From NCBI RefSeq assembly GCF_001723305.1, contig NZ_LPWF01000033.1:1-64000 (forward strand): 64,000 bases of DNA, written 5' to 3'. Of the stretch, positions 57,205 to 64,000 are shown piece by piece. Within the stretch, counting starts at the first letter, position 1, and the number at the start of each line of letters is the position of its first letter. Position numbers and translations under genes: made by a program. The notes beneath the pieces are model-generated. The model ran no database searches and was not told where the DNA came from. It saw only the letters and a program-made list of their open reading frames with translations. The stretch comes from Methyloceanibacter superfactus (GTDB taxonomy: Bacteria; Pseudomonadota; Alphaproteobacteria; Rhizobiales; Methyloligellaceae).

Positions 57205-57846
57205 ATGCAAACGCCCTTTAAGCTCAGCCTCAGCGCCCAAGACATCGCCTGCGAGCGGGGCGGCCGGACCCTGTTCCGGAATTTGGACTTTGCCGTGGAG
57301 CCGGGCCAGGCGCTGCTGGTCAGCGGCCCGAACGGCGCCGGCAAGACGAGCCTGCTGCGCCAGCTCGCCGGGCTTTTGCCGCTGGCGGGCGGCCGTCTCG
57401 TCACCGACGGCGCGGATGCCGATACGCCGATTGCCGAGCTGAGCCACTATGTCGGCCATCTGAACGCAGCCAAGACCGCGTTCACCGTGCGCGAGAATCT
57501 CGCCTTCTGGGCGGATTTCCTGGCCGAAGGCCAAGGCGATCCTGCTGACCACCTTGCCGGCGCGCTCGCCGCCTTCGGCCTTGGAGAGCTTGGCCGACTT
57601 CCGGCAGGGCTGTTGTCGGCGGGACAGAAGCGGAAACTTGCCCTGTCGCGCCTGTTTGCCGCACCCAGGCCCCTGTGGCTGCTGGACGAACCGTCCGTGT
57701 CGCTCGACGTGGCCTCGGTGAAGAAGCTGGACGGCGCGATGCGCGATCACTTAAAGGCCGGCGGCATCGCCGTGGTGTCGACCCATGTGCCGCTCGAGAC
57801 CAAGTTCACCCACACCCTCGATCTCGGCCTGGAGCGCGCCGCATGA
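57205..57846 (+). CDS. ccmA: Haem exporter/cytochrome c maturation ATPase CcmA
   Basis: CcmA powers the release of haem-loaded CcmE by CcmC and CcmD in system I cytochrome c assembly. The 213-residue ATPase has Walker A GPNGAGKT at 41-48, a signature LLSAGQKRK and Walker B LWLLDEPSVSLD. The ATG is at 57205. Its stop overlaps the ccmB ATG. It is divergent from acnA across 231 bases that hold both promoters; no other gene was seen there. Confidence 0.94.
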   Translation: MQTPFKLSLSAQDIACERGGRTLFRNLDFAVEPGQALLVSGPNGAGKTSLLRQLAGLLPLAGGRLVTDGADADTPIAELSHYVGHLNAAKTAFTVRENLAFWADFLAEGQGDPADHLAGALAAFGLGELGRLPAGLLSAGQKRKLALSRLFAAPRPLWLLDEPSVSLDVASVKKLDGAMRDHLKAGGIAVVSTHVPLETKFTHTLDLGLERAA

Positions 57847-58511
57847 ACGCGGCCCTCGCCCTTCTCGCGCGCGACGTGAAGCTCGCCTGGCGCGAAGGCG
57901 GCGCCGTCGGCGTGGCGCTCGGCTTCTATCTCGTCGTCATCGTCATCACCCCGCTCGGGCTCGGCCCCGACCTCAACCTGCTCGGCCGCATCGCGCCGGG
58001 CATTCTATGGGTCGGGCTTCTGCTCGCCGGGCTCCTCTCCGCCGGCCGCATCTTCGACAACGACTATGAGGACGGCACGCTCGACGTGCTCGCCGCCGGG
58101 CCGCTGCCGCTCTCCGTCGTCGCCGGCGTGAAATGCCTCGCCCATTGGCTCGCCACCGGCATCCCCCTGGTGCTGATCGCGCCCCTTCTCGCCCTGCTGC
58201 TCAATCTGCCCATGGGCTCGGTGCCGTCGCTGATGCTCGCCATGCTGGCCGGCACGCCGGCCGTGAGCTTCCTCGCCGGCATCGGCGCGAGCCTGACGCT
58301 CGGGCTTCGCCGCAGCGGGCTCCTTCTCGCATTGCTCGTGGTGCCGCTCTATGTGCCGGTGCTGATTTTCGGCGTCTCGGCCGTCACGCCCTACGTCACC
58401 GGGCCCAACTCTTTGTGGCCGCCCTTCCTTATTCTCTGCGCGCTCAGCCTCGCCAGCATGGTGCTCGCGCCGCTGGCCTCTGCGGCCGCGATCCGCAACG
58501 CGCTGCGATAG
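57843..58511 (+). CDS. ccmB: Cytochrome c maturation permease CcmB
   Basis: The 222-residue protein has six membrane helices and the CcmB parts FYLVVIVITPLGLGPD, RIFDNDYEDGTLDVLAAGPLPL and the final LASAAAIRNALR. It starts at 57843, overlapping ccmA as ATGA. It forms the membrane part of the CcmABCD complex. ccmC follows after 42 bases. Confidence 0.93.
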   Translation: MNAALALLARDVKLAWREGGAVGVALGFYLVVIVITPLGLGPDLNLLGRIAPGILWVGLLLAGLLSAGRIFDNDYEDGTLDVLAAGPLPLSVVAGVKCLAHWLATGIPLVLIAPLLALLLNLPMGSVPSLMLAMLAGTPAVSFLAGIGASLTLGLRRSGLLLALLVVPLYVPVLIFGVSAVTPYVTGPNSLWPPFLILCALSLASMVLAPLASAAAIRNALR

Positions 58512-58553
58512 GCCTCATTTGCGCTTCCCCGCCAAAGCCACTAGATCAGCCCC

Positions 58554-59291
58554 ATGATCAGCCTCGCCAACCCCACGCGCTTTCTCGGCCTGGTGGACAA
58601 GGTCCTGCCCTGGCTGTCGGCACTCGTGGTCATCCTGCTCGGCACGGGCTTGTATCTTTCGTTCTTCGTGGCCCCGCCCGACTATCAGCAGGGCGAGACC
58701 GTGCGCATCATGTTCATCCACGTGCCCGCCGCCTGGCTCGCCATGTTCGGCTACACGGTGATCGCCATCGCCGCGTTGGGCACGCTGATCTGGCGGCATC
58801 CCTTGGCCGATGTCGCCGCCAAGACCGCGGCCCCCATCGGCGCCACCTTCACCTTCGTCGCCCTCGTCACCGGCTCGCTGTGGGGCAAGCCCATGTGGGG
58901 AACCTATTGGGTGTGGGACGCGCGGCTCACCTCCATGCTGGTGCTGTTCCTGCTCTATCTCGGGCTGATCGCCCTGTGGCAATCCATCGACGAATTGGGC
59001 CGCGCCGGGCGCGCCGCCGCCATCTTGGCTTTGGTCGGCGCCATCAACATCCCGATCATCAAATTCTCGGTCGATTGGTGGAACACCCTGCATCAGCCGG
59101 CGAGCGTGTTTCGCACCGGCGGCCCAACCATCGACCCCGCGCTGCTCACGCCGCTCTTCGTCATGGCGGCGGGCTTCACCGCGCTGTTCGTGCTGCTGCA
59201 TCTCATGGCCATGCGCGCCGAGATCCTGCGCCGCCGCGTGCGCGCGCTTCAGCAAACCCAAGTCGAGCGCGCCGCGCTGGCCGAAGCCTAA
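58554..59291 (+). CDS. ccmC: Haem handling protein CcmC
   Basis: CcmC presents haem to CcmE at the outer face of the inner membrane. The 245-residue protein has six helices, the tryptophan-rich motif GTYWVWDARLTSML, haem-ligand histidines in FIHVPAAW and LHQPAS, and the C-terminal LLHLMAMRAEILRRR. The ATG is at 58554. ccmD follows after nine bases. Confidence 0.94.
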   Translation: MISLANPTRFLGLVDKVLPWLSALVVILLGTGLYLSFFVAPPDYQQGETVRIMFIHVPAAWLAMFGYTVIAIAALGTLIWRHPLADVAAKTAAPIGATFTFVALVTGSLWGKPMWGTYWVWDARLTSMLVLFLLYLGLIALWQSIDELGRAGRAAAILALVGAINIPIIKFSVDWWNTLHQPASVFRTGGPTIDPALLTPLFVMAAGFTALFVLLHLMAMRAEILRRRVRALQQTQVERAALAEA

Positions 59292-59300
59292 AGCGAACCC

Positions 59301-59678
59301 ATGCTTGATCTCGGCCCGCACGCAAGCTTCATCCTCGCCGCCTATGGCGTGACCGCCATCGCCGTCGCCGTGCTGGTGGTCACGACCCTTGCCGACGACC
59401 GCACCCAACGGCGCAAGCTCGCCGATCTCGAGCGCCGGGGCATCCGGCGGCGCTCGGCGACGCCGCCCAAAGCAGCGAAGACCGTAACGCCGAAGACCAC
59501 GCCATCGATGACGGCGCCGCCCGGCGGCGAGACGATCGAGACAGATCCCGCCGAGGCCACGGCCAAAAAGCCGGCATCGAAGCGCAAGCCGGCGGCCAAG
59601 ACCGCAACTAAGACGGCGGCCAAGCGCAAGACGGCGGCCAAAGCGAAGGCGCCGCGCACCCGGAAGCCCCGCTCATGA
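59301..59678 (+). CDS. ccmD: CcmD with an unusual Lys/Ala-rich C-terminal tail
   Basis: The first 50 residues (LGPHASFILAAYGVTAIAVAVLV, DLERRGIRRRS) are a normal CcmD, a single-helix protein that holds CcmC and CcmE together. Typical CcmD proteins end there at about 50-60 residues; this one has 125. The extra part is Lys/Ala/Thr/Pro-rich (KKPASKRKPAAKTATKTAAK) and resembles a histone H1 tail. The topology puts it in the cytoplasm. Its stop overlaps the ccmG start. Confidence 0.88.
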   Translation: MLDLGPHASFILAAYGVTAIAVAVLVVTTLADDRTQRRKLADLERRGIRRRSATPPKAAKTVTPKTTPSMTAPPGGETIETDPAEATAKKPASKRKPAAKTATKTAAKRKTAAKAKAPRTRKPRS

Positions 59679-60403
59679 CGGCCAAGAAGTCGCCCGCCAA
59701 GAAAACGCCTGCAAAGAAGGCGCCTGCCAAGAAGGCCGCAAAAGCAGCGGCGGCTAAGACGCCGGCGGCGAAGGGTCCGGCCGCGAAAACGGCGCTCCCG
59801 CAACACGCGGCCGAGCCGACGCCACCGCGCAAGCGCAGCAGCTGGGCCGTCGCGCTGCCCTTTCTCGTGTTCGCCGGACTTGCCGGGCTGTTCTTCTATG
59901 CGCTGCAGACCGGCGATCCGTCCAAGCTGCCCTCGGCGATGCTCGGCAAGCCGGTGCCCGATTTCACGCTGCTGCCGCTCGACGGGCTGAAGGCGGACGG
60001 CGGCGTGCCCGTGCAGAGTTTTGGCGCGGCCGATCTCGCCGGCGGCAAGCCCACCATCGTCAACGTGTTCGCGTCTTGGTGCGTGCCGTGCCTGCAAGAG
60101 CATCCGATGCTCATGGCGCTCGCCAACGACACCGATGTCCGCCTCTACGGCATCAACTACAAGGACGACCCCGCCTCGGCCCGGCGCTTCCTCGGCCGCT
60201 ACGGCAATCCCTTCGACCGTGTCGGCACCGATGCGTCCGGCCGGGTGGCGATCGATTTCGGCGTCTATGGCGTGCCGGAGACCTATGTGATCTCCGGCGA
60301 CGGCAAGATCGCCTATCGCCATGTGGGACCGCTCACCGAGCAGGCGATCAACGAGAAGATCCTGCCGCTCATGCAGCCGCCGGCGGAGACGCCGGCCGAG
60401 TGA
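59675..60403 (+). CDS. ccmG: Thiol:disulfide reductase CcmG/DsbE with a Lys/Ala-rich N-terminal tail
   Basis: CcmG keeps the apocytochrome cysteines reduced. The redox motif is WCVPC in VFASWCVPCLQEHP, followed by YGINYKDDPASARRFLG and YGVPETYVI. Ahead of the membrane helix (VALPFLVFAGLAGLFFYAL) lies a cytoplasmic tail of about 55 residues of AKK, PAKK and AAK units. Such a tail is not usual for CcmG. The gene has 242 codons and overlaps ccmD by four bases. Confidence 0.92.
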   Translation: MTAKKSPAKKTPAKKAPAKKAAKAAAAKTPAAKGPAAKTALPQHAAEPTPPRKRSSWAVALPFLVFAGLAGLFFYALQTGDPSKLPSAMLGKPVPDFTLLPLDGLKADGGVPVQSFGAADLAGGKPTIVNVFASWCVPCLQEHPMLMALANDTDVRLYGINYKDDPASARRFLGRYGNPFDRVGTDASGRVAIDFGVYGVPETYVISGDGKIAYRHVGPLTEQAINEKILPLMQPPAETPAE

Positions 60404-60430
60404 CGGCTGACCGCGCTCGCGAAACGGCGA

Positions 60431-60871
60431 CTACTCGTCGTCGGCGTCGGCGATCAGAATGAGAGTTTCGAGAAAATCTTGACGCTTGGCCGGCGGCAGA
60501 TTGGCCAGAAGCCGCGAGTCTGCGGCGGCGGCGCTCGGCTGCGCGTCACGCAACGCCTTGGCGCCCTGGGCGCTCAGCCTGACGGCATAGGCTCTGCCGT
60601 CGTCCTTGGCGCGGCGGCGCTGAATCAAGCCGCGGCTGAGCAACCGCGCGACGATGTCGGCCAGCGTCGACCGGTCGATGCCGGTCCGGTCGACGAGTTG
60701 GGTCTGCGTCAGACCCTCCTCGTTGGACACCACCAGCAGCACGGCATACTGCCGGGGCGTCAACGCGTTGGCCCCGGCTTCATCCGCGAAGATGTCGGCG
60801 GCACGCTGCCCCGCCCGATGCAGCAGATGCGCTGCCGAGCGATTGAGAGGATTTCCAGCCTTAACCATCAT
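60431..60871 (-). CDS. MarR-family regulator
   Basis: The 146-residue winged-helix protein has LTPRQYAVLLVVSNEEGLTQ, TQLVDRTGIDRSTLADIVARL and RRRAKDDGRAYAVRLS, the wing typical of MarR proteins. Two adjacent ATGs (60871 and 60868) are possible starts; a longer reading to 60895 is also open. It is convergent with ccmG. No target is evident. The 219 bases before yciB hold no gene I can support. Confidence 0.88.
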   Translation of the reverse strand: MMVKAGNPLNRSAAHLLHRAGQRAADIFADEAGANALTPRQYAVLLVVSNEEGLTQTQLVDRTGIDRSTLADIVARLLSRGLIQRRRAKDDGRAYAVRLSAQGAKALRDAQPSAAAADSRLLANLPPAKRQDFLETLILIADADDE

Positions 60872-61114
60872 CCGCACGCTGCCAATCTCACGCAAAGCGT
60901 GTAGGCGAACTGAACTGCCTAGCGTTTTCGGGCCTTGCGGGCATTTCTTTTACAACCGGAAATCGCAATCAGCAAACGACTGGTTGAAAGATTGTCCTCG
61001 CGCGGCATTACTCGACATGACCAACGGGTCGAGGTGTCATATCGGAGGGAGCCGTTCCGCATACAAGCAGACGATCGGGGAATGATTGGCGATAACCTTA
61101 AGCAGACAAGCCTG

Positions 61115-61756
61115 CTACTTGGGGGCCTCATCTTCGGAGAGACCATAGCGTTGCATCAATGGGACCTGAGCCATGGCGAACAGGAAGGTAATCGGTAGGA
61201 AGCCGAACGCTTTGAAGCTGACCCAGGTGTCGGTCGAGAAGTTCCGCCACACGAACTCGTTGAGCACCGCCATGGCCAAGAAGAACACAGCCCAGCGTAC
61301 GGTCAGCTTGCGCCAGCCTTCGTCGGTGAGGTTGAACACCGGGCCGAACAGCAGCTCGAGCACGGGCTTGCGCATGAGCAGGCCACCTAGGAGCAGCACC
61401 GCGAACATCGTGTAGACGATGGTCGGCTTGAGCTTGATGAAGGTGTCGTCGTGCAGATAGAGCGTGAGCCCCCCGAAGGCGAGCACGATCACCGCGCTGA
61501 CCAGCGGCATCACCGGCACTTTGTGATAGCGCCACCAAGCGAAGCCGAGGGATAGCACGGTCGCCACCATGAAGGCGGCGGTGCCGGCATAGATCCCGGC
61601 GGCGGCATTCGTTCCGAAGAAGACGAGCAGCGGCCCGATTTCGATGATGAGCTTGGCGACGACGGACTGCGCCGGCTCGACCGGCTTGTTGTCCGCGGTC
61701 ATCTTATCGCCGGCAGCCATATTGGCCGGCGGCTCCGTCTCAGGCTGCGGCTTCAT
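61115..61756 (-). CDS. yciB: Inner membrane septation protein A (YciB/IspZ)
   Basis: The 213-residue protein begins near MKPQPETEPPANMAAGDK with a hydrophilic region, followed by five or six helices. The family parts are IEIGPLLVFFGTNAAAGIYAG, FGPVFNLTDEGWRKLTVRWA and SFKAFGFLPITFLFAMAQVP. YciB affects envelope and septum formation by an unknown mechanism. The start at 61756 overlaps the ftsY end by 17 bases; a GTG at 61762 is an alternative. Confidence 0.92.
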   Translation of the reverse strand: MKPQPETEPPANMAAGDKMTADNKPVEPAQSVVAKLIIEIGPLLVFFGTNAAAGIYAGTAAFMVATVLSLGFAWWRYHKVPVMPLVSAVIVLAFGGLTLYLHDDTFIKLKPTIVYTMFAVLLLGGLLMRKPVLELLFGPVFNLTDEGWRKLTVRWAVFFLAMAVLNEFVWRNFSTDTWVSFKAFGFLPITFLFAMAQVPLMQRYGLSEDEAPK

Positions 61757-62708
61757 TTTCACGTCCTGCCCCGGCGATGGCCCGGGCGAAATCATGGGCA
61801 TCGAACGGCTCGAAATCCTCGATACCTTCGCCGATGCCGATGGCGTTGATGGGTAGCCCGAAGCGTTCGGCGATAGCCACGAGAATGCCGCCCCGCGCGG
61901 TGCCGTCGAGCTTGGTCACGACCAGGTTAGTCACCCCGGCGATCTCCTGGAAAATCTGCACCTGATTGATCGCGTTCTGCCCGGTGGTGGCGTCGAGCAC
62001 CAGCACGACGCTGTGCGGCGCATTCGCGTCGAGCTTCTTCAACACGCGCACGATCTTGGCGAGCTCGTCCATGAGGTCGCCCTTGTTCTGTAGCCGCCCG
62101 GCCGTGTCGATAAGCAGCACGTCGCGCCCTTCGGCTTTGGCGCGCTCCAGCGCCTCATAGGCGACGCCGGCGGGATCGGCCCCCACATCCTTGGCGACCA
62201 CCTCGGCGCCGACGCGGCCGCCCCAGATCTTGAGCTGATCGATGGCCGCGGCGCGGAACGTATCGGCGGCGGCGAGCATGACCCGCTTGCCGTCGTTATC
62301 GAACTGGTGCGCCAGCTTGCCGATGGTGGTGGTCTTGCCGGTGCCGTTGACGCCGACGACGAGGATCACGTGGGGCTTAGCGCTCGCCTCGAGCGTGAAG
62401 GCTTGCGCCACCGGCTCCAGCACGCGCGCCACCTCGGTGGCCAAGACGCTGCGCACGTCCTCCGCCGTCAGTCCTTTGTCGTAGCGGCCTTTGGAGATTG
62501 CTTCACGCACATGGTCTGCCATGGCCATGCCGAGATCGGCCCTGAGCAGCACCTCCTCCAGCTCGTCGAGCGTTTCCTCGTCGAGCTTCCGCTTGGTGAG
62601 CACGCCGGCGATATTTTCCGTGAGCGAGTTCGACGTACGGGAGAGGCCGGCTTTGAGCTGCGCGAACCAGCTCCGCTTGGACTCGGGCGGCGCGATCTTC
62701 TCGCTCAC
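61740..62708 (-). CDS. ftsY: Signal recognition particle receptor FtsY
   Basis: FtsY is the membrane-associated GTPase that receives SRP-ribosome complexes. The 322-residue protein has an NG domain with VGVNGTGKTTTIGKLA (G1), DTFRAAAIDQL, LLIDTAGRLQNKGDLMDEL and VTKLDGTARGG. The long acidic A domain of E. coli FtsY is absent, as in many alphaproteobacteria. The GTG at 62708 overlaps the mtaB stop, showing coupling. yciB follows. Confidence 0.95.
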   Translation of the reverse strand: MSEKIAPPESKRSWFAQLKAGLSRTSNSLTENIAGVLTKRKLDEETLDELEEVLLRADLGMAMADHVREAISKGRYDKGLTAEDVRSVLATEVARVLEPVAQAFTLEASAKPHVILVVGVNGTGKTTTIGKLAHQFDNDGKRVMLAAADTFRAAAIDQLKIWGGRVGAEVVAKDVGADPAGVAYEALERAKAEGRDVLLIDTAGRLQNKGDLMDELAKIVRVLKKLDANAPHSVVLVLDATTGQNAINQVQIFQEIAGVTNLVVTKLDGTARGGILVAIAERFGLPINAIGIGEGIEDFEPFDAHDFARAIAGAGRENEAAA

Positions 62709-63961
62709 GATGCCGTCTCCGCCAGCAGCGCCGCGCCGTCGTCGCCGGAGACCACCGCGTCAATCAGGGCGCCGGCTTCCGCGCAAGTCTCGAGCTTGAC
62801 CGGCGTGAAGTCCGCCGAGCGGCCATGGGCCTCGTTCTCCATGAGCACCTGGATACGCCGGCCGCGCGCGCCTTCGAGATGGTTCTTCAGTGCGGCGACG
62901 CCCTTGGCGCGCAGGTCGGCGGCGCGGCGCGTCACCACTGCGCCGTTCACCTGCGGCATCCGCGCGGCGGGCGTGCCCTCGCGCGCCGAGAAGGGGAACA
63001 CATGCAGGAAGGTGAGGCCGCAATCGTCCACCAGCGACAGCGAGTTCGCGAACATCGCCTCGGTCTCGGTGGGGAAGCCGGCGATGATGTCGGCCGCGAA
63101 CACCATGTCGGGACGCGCCTTGCGCATGGCTTCGCAGAATGCGACCGAGTCGGCGCGGGCATGGCGCCGCTTCATGCGCTTCAAGGTGAGATCGTCGCCC
63201 GCCTGTAGCGACAAATGCAGATGCGGCATCAGCCGCTCTTCCTCGGCGATCGCGGCGATCAGCGCCGGGTCGGCCTCGACGGAATCGATGGAGGAAATGC
63301 GCAAGCGGGGCAGCTCCGGCACGAGCTTGAGCACGGAGCGGACGAGCTTGCCGAGCGTCATGTCGCCGGGCAGGTCCGCGCCATAGGCCGTCATGTCGAC
63401 GCCGGTCAGCACGATCTCGGCGTAGCCGTTCTCCACGAGGCGCCGGACTTGCGCCACCACCTCGCCCGCCGGCACCGAGCGCGAGTTGCCCCGCCCGAAC
63501 GGGATGATGCAGAAGGTGCAGCGATGGTCGCAGCCGTTCTGGATCTGCACATAGGCCCGCGCGCGATTGCCGAAGCCCTCGATGAGATGACCGGCGGTCT
63601 CCGTCACCGACATGATGTCGTTGACCGCGACCTTCTCGGTGTCTTCGACACAAAGCCCTTGGAAGGTCCGGGCTTGCATCTTCTCTTGATTGCCGATGAC
63701 GCGGTCGACCTCGTCCATGGCGGCGAAGCGGTCGGGATCGATCTGCGCCGCGCAGCCCGTCACCACCGATCTTGCGCCCGGCGCGTCGCGCCGCGCCTTG
63801 CGGATCGCTTGGCGCGCCTGGCGCACGGCTTCCGCCGTCACCGCGCAGGTGTTGACGATCACCGCGTCGCCGACGCCGGCGGCCTTCGCATGCTCGCGCA
63901 TGACCTCGGACTCGTAGGCGTTGAGCCTGCAACCGAAGGTGATGATCTCGATATCCGACAT
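62705..63961 (-). CDS. mtaB: tRNA t6A37 methylthiotransferase MtaB
   Basis: MtaB adds a methylthio group to N6-threonylcarbamoyladenosine-37 of tRNA. The 418-residue radical SAM protein has the N-terminal UPF0004 cysteines (TFGCRLNAYES and VNTCAVTAEAV), the cluster motif GCDHRCTFCIIPFGRG, and the TRAM-like end. The ATG is at 63961. It is coupled to ftsY by a four-base overlap. The last 39 bases of the window hold no gene. Confidence 0.94.
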   Translation of the reverse strand: MSDIEIITFGCRLNAYESEVMREHAKAAGVGDAVIVNTCAVTAEAVRQARQAIRKARRDAPGARSVVTGCAAQIDPDRFAAMDEVDRVIGNQEKMQARTFQGLCVEDTEKVAVNDIMSVTETAGHLIEGFGNRARAYVQIQNGCDHRCTFCIIPFGRGNSRSVPAGEVVAQVRRLVENGYAEIVLTGVDMTAYGADLPGDMTLGKLVRSVLKLVPELPRLRISSIDSVEADPALIAAIAEEERLMPHLHLSLQAGDDLTLKRMKRRHARADSVAFCEAMRKARPDMVFAADIIAGFPTETEAMFANSLSLVDDCGLTFLHVFPFSAREGTPAARMPQVNGAVVTRRAADLRAKGVAALKNHLEGARGRRIQVLMENEAHGRSADFTPVKLETCAEAGALIDAVVSGDDGAALLAETAS

Positions 63962-64000
63962 AAGGCGGCTTCTAACACGAATTGCTGAAAGGAGTCAGAC

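Overview
The window reads as a chromosomal segment of a high-GC alphaproteobacterium, most likely of the order Hyphomicrobiales (Rhizobiales). The reasons are the gene set and its order: PhaR with phaA-phaB, metX-metW next to hisC-tyrC, a DUF2794 gene, a CIO-type cytochrome bd pair, aconitase back to back with ccmABCDG, and ftsY translationally coupled to mtaB. A cytochrome resembling cytochrome c-L hints at a methylotroph-related lineage, but that is weak. I saw no tRNA, rRNA, CRISPR array, integrase or transposase.

Layout. 1-4.2 kb: zinc-ribbon protein (partial), ftsEX, a YdcF-type protein and plsC. 4.2-7.1 kb: the polyhydroxybutyrate genes phaR/phaA/phaB. 7.1-13.2 kb: cupin, gloB, methyltransferase, metW-metX and hisC-tyrC. 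13.2-17.5 kb: an accessory block between tyrC and chaC holding a diguanylate cyclase, an SDR, an AlkB-like monooxygenase and a membrane protein, with partial copies of the tyrC 3' part lying between them. 17.5-22.3 kb: chaC, a GGDEF-EAL protein, rpmF, mtgA, ispA. 22.3-27.8 kb: a repeat-rich autotransporter, DUF1345, ispG and a VanZ-like gene. 27.9-32.1 kb: a zinc operon (zur, a 49-residue membrane peptide, znuC, znuB, znuA and an outer-membrane barrel-like protein). 32.2-43 kb: cytochrome c, AraC regulator, exported metallo-beta-lactamase-fold protein, macrodomain, photolyase, CIO oxidase, NagZ-like hydrolase and small secreted or membrane proteins. 43-47.5 kb: a phospholipid cluster (acyltransferase, CdsA-like, YnbA-like), phosphate transporter, Nudix. 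47.5-52.5 kb: tesA and a YbbA/YbbP-type ABC system, then a Bax-inhibitor-like protein. 52.7-64 kb: DUF2794, a candidate small RNA, DUF1223, acnA, ccmABCDG, MarR, yciB, ftsY, mtaB.

Two matters affect how the annotation should be read. First, at least fifteen otherwise well-conserved genes are broken by a single-base indel, often a missing G or C in a short run. I read most of these as sequence or assembly errors and give the full-length gene span in each case. Second, the likeliest new biology is (a) the tyrC-chaC accessory block with its tyrC tail remnants, (b) a well-defined unannotated small RNA gene at 53.27-53.40 kb, (c) two uncharacterised proteins attached to the zinc operon, and (d) histone-H1-like Lys/Ala tails on the adjacent CcmD and CcmG.
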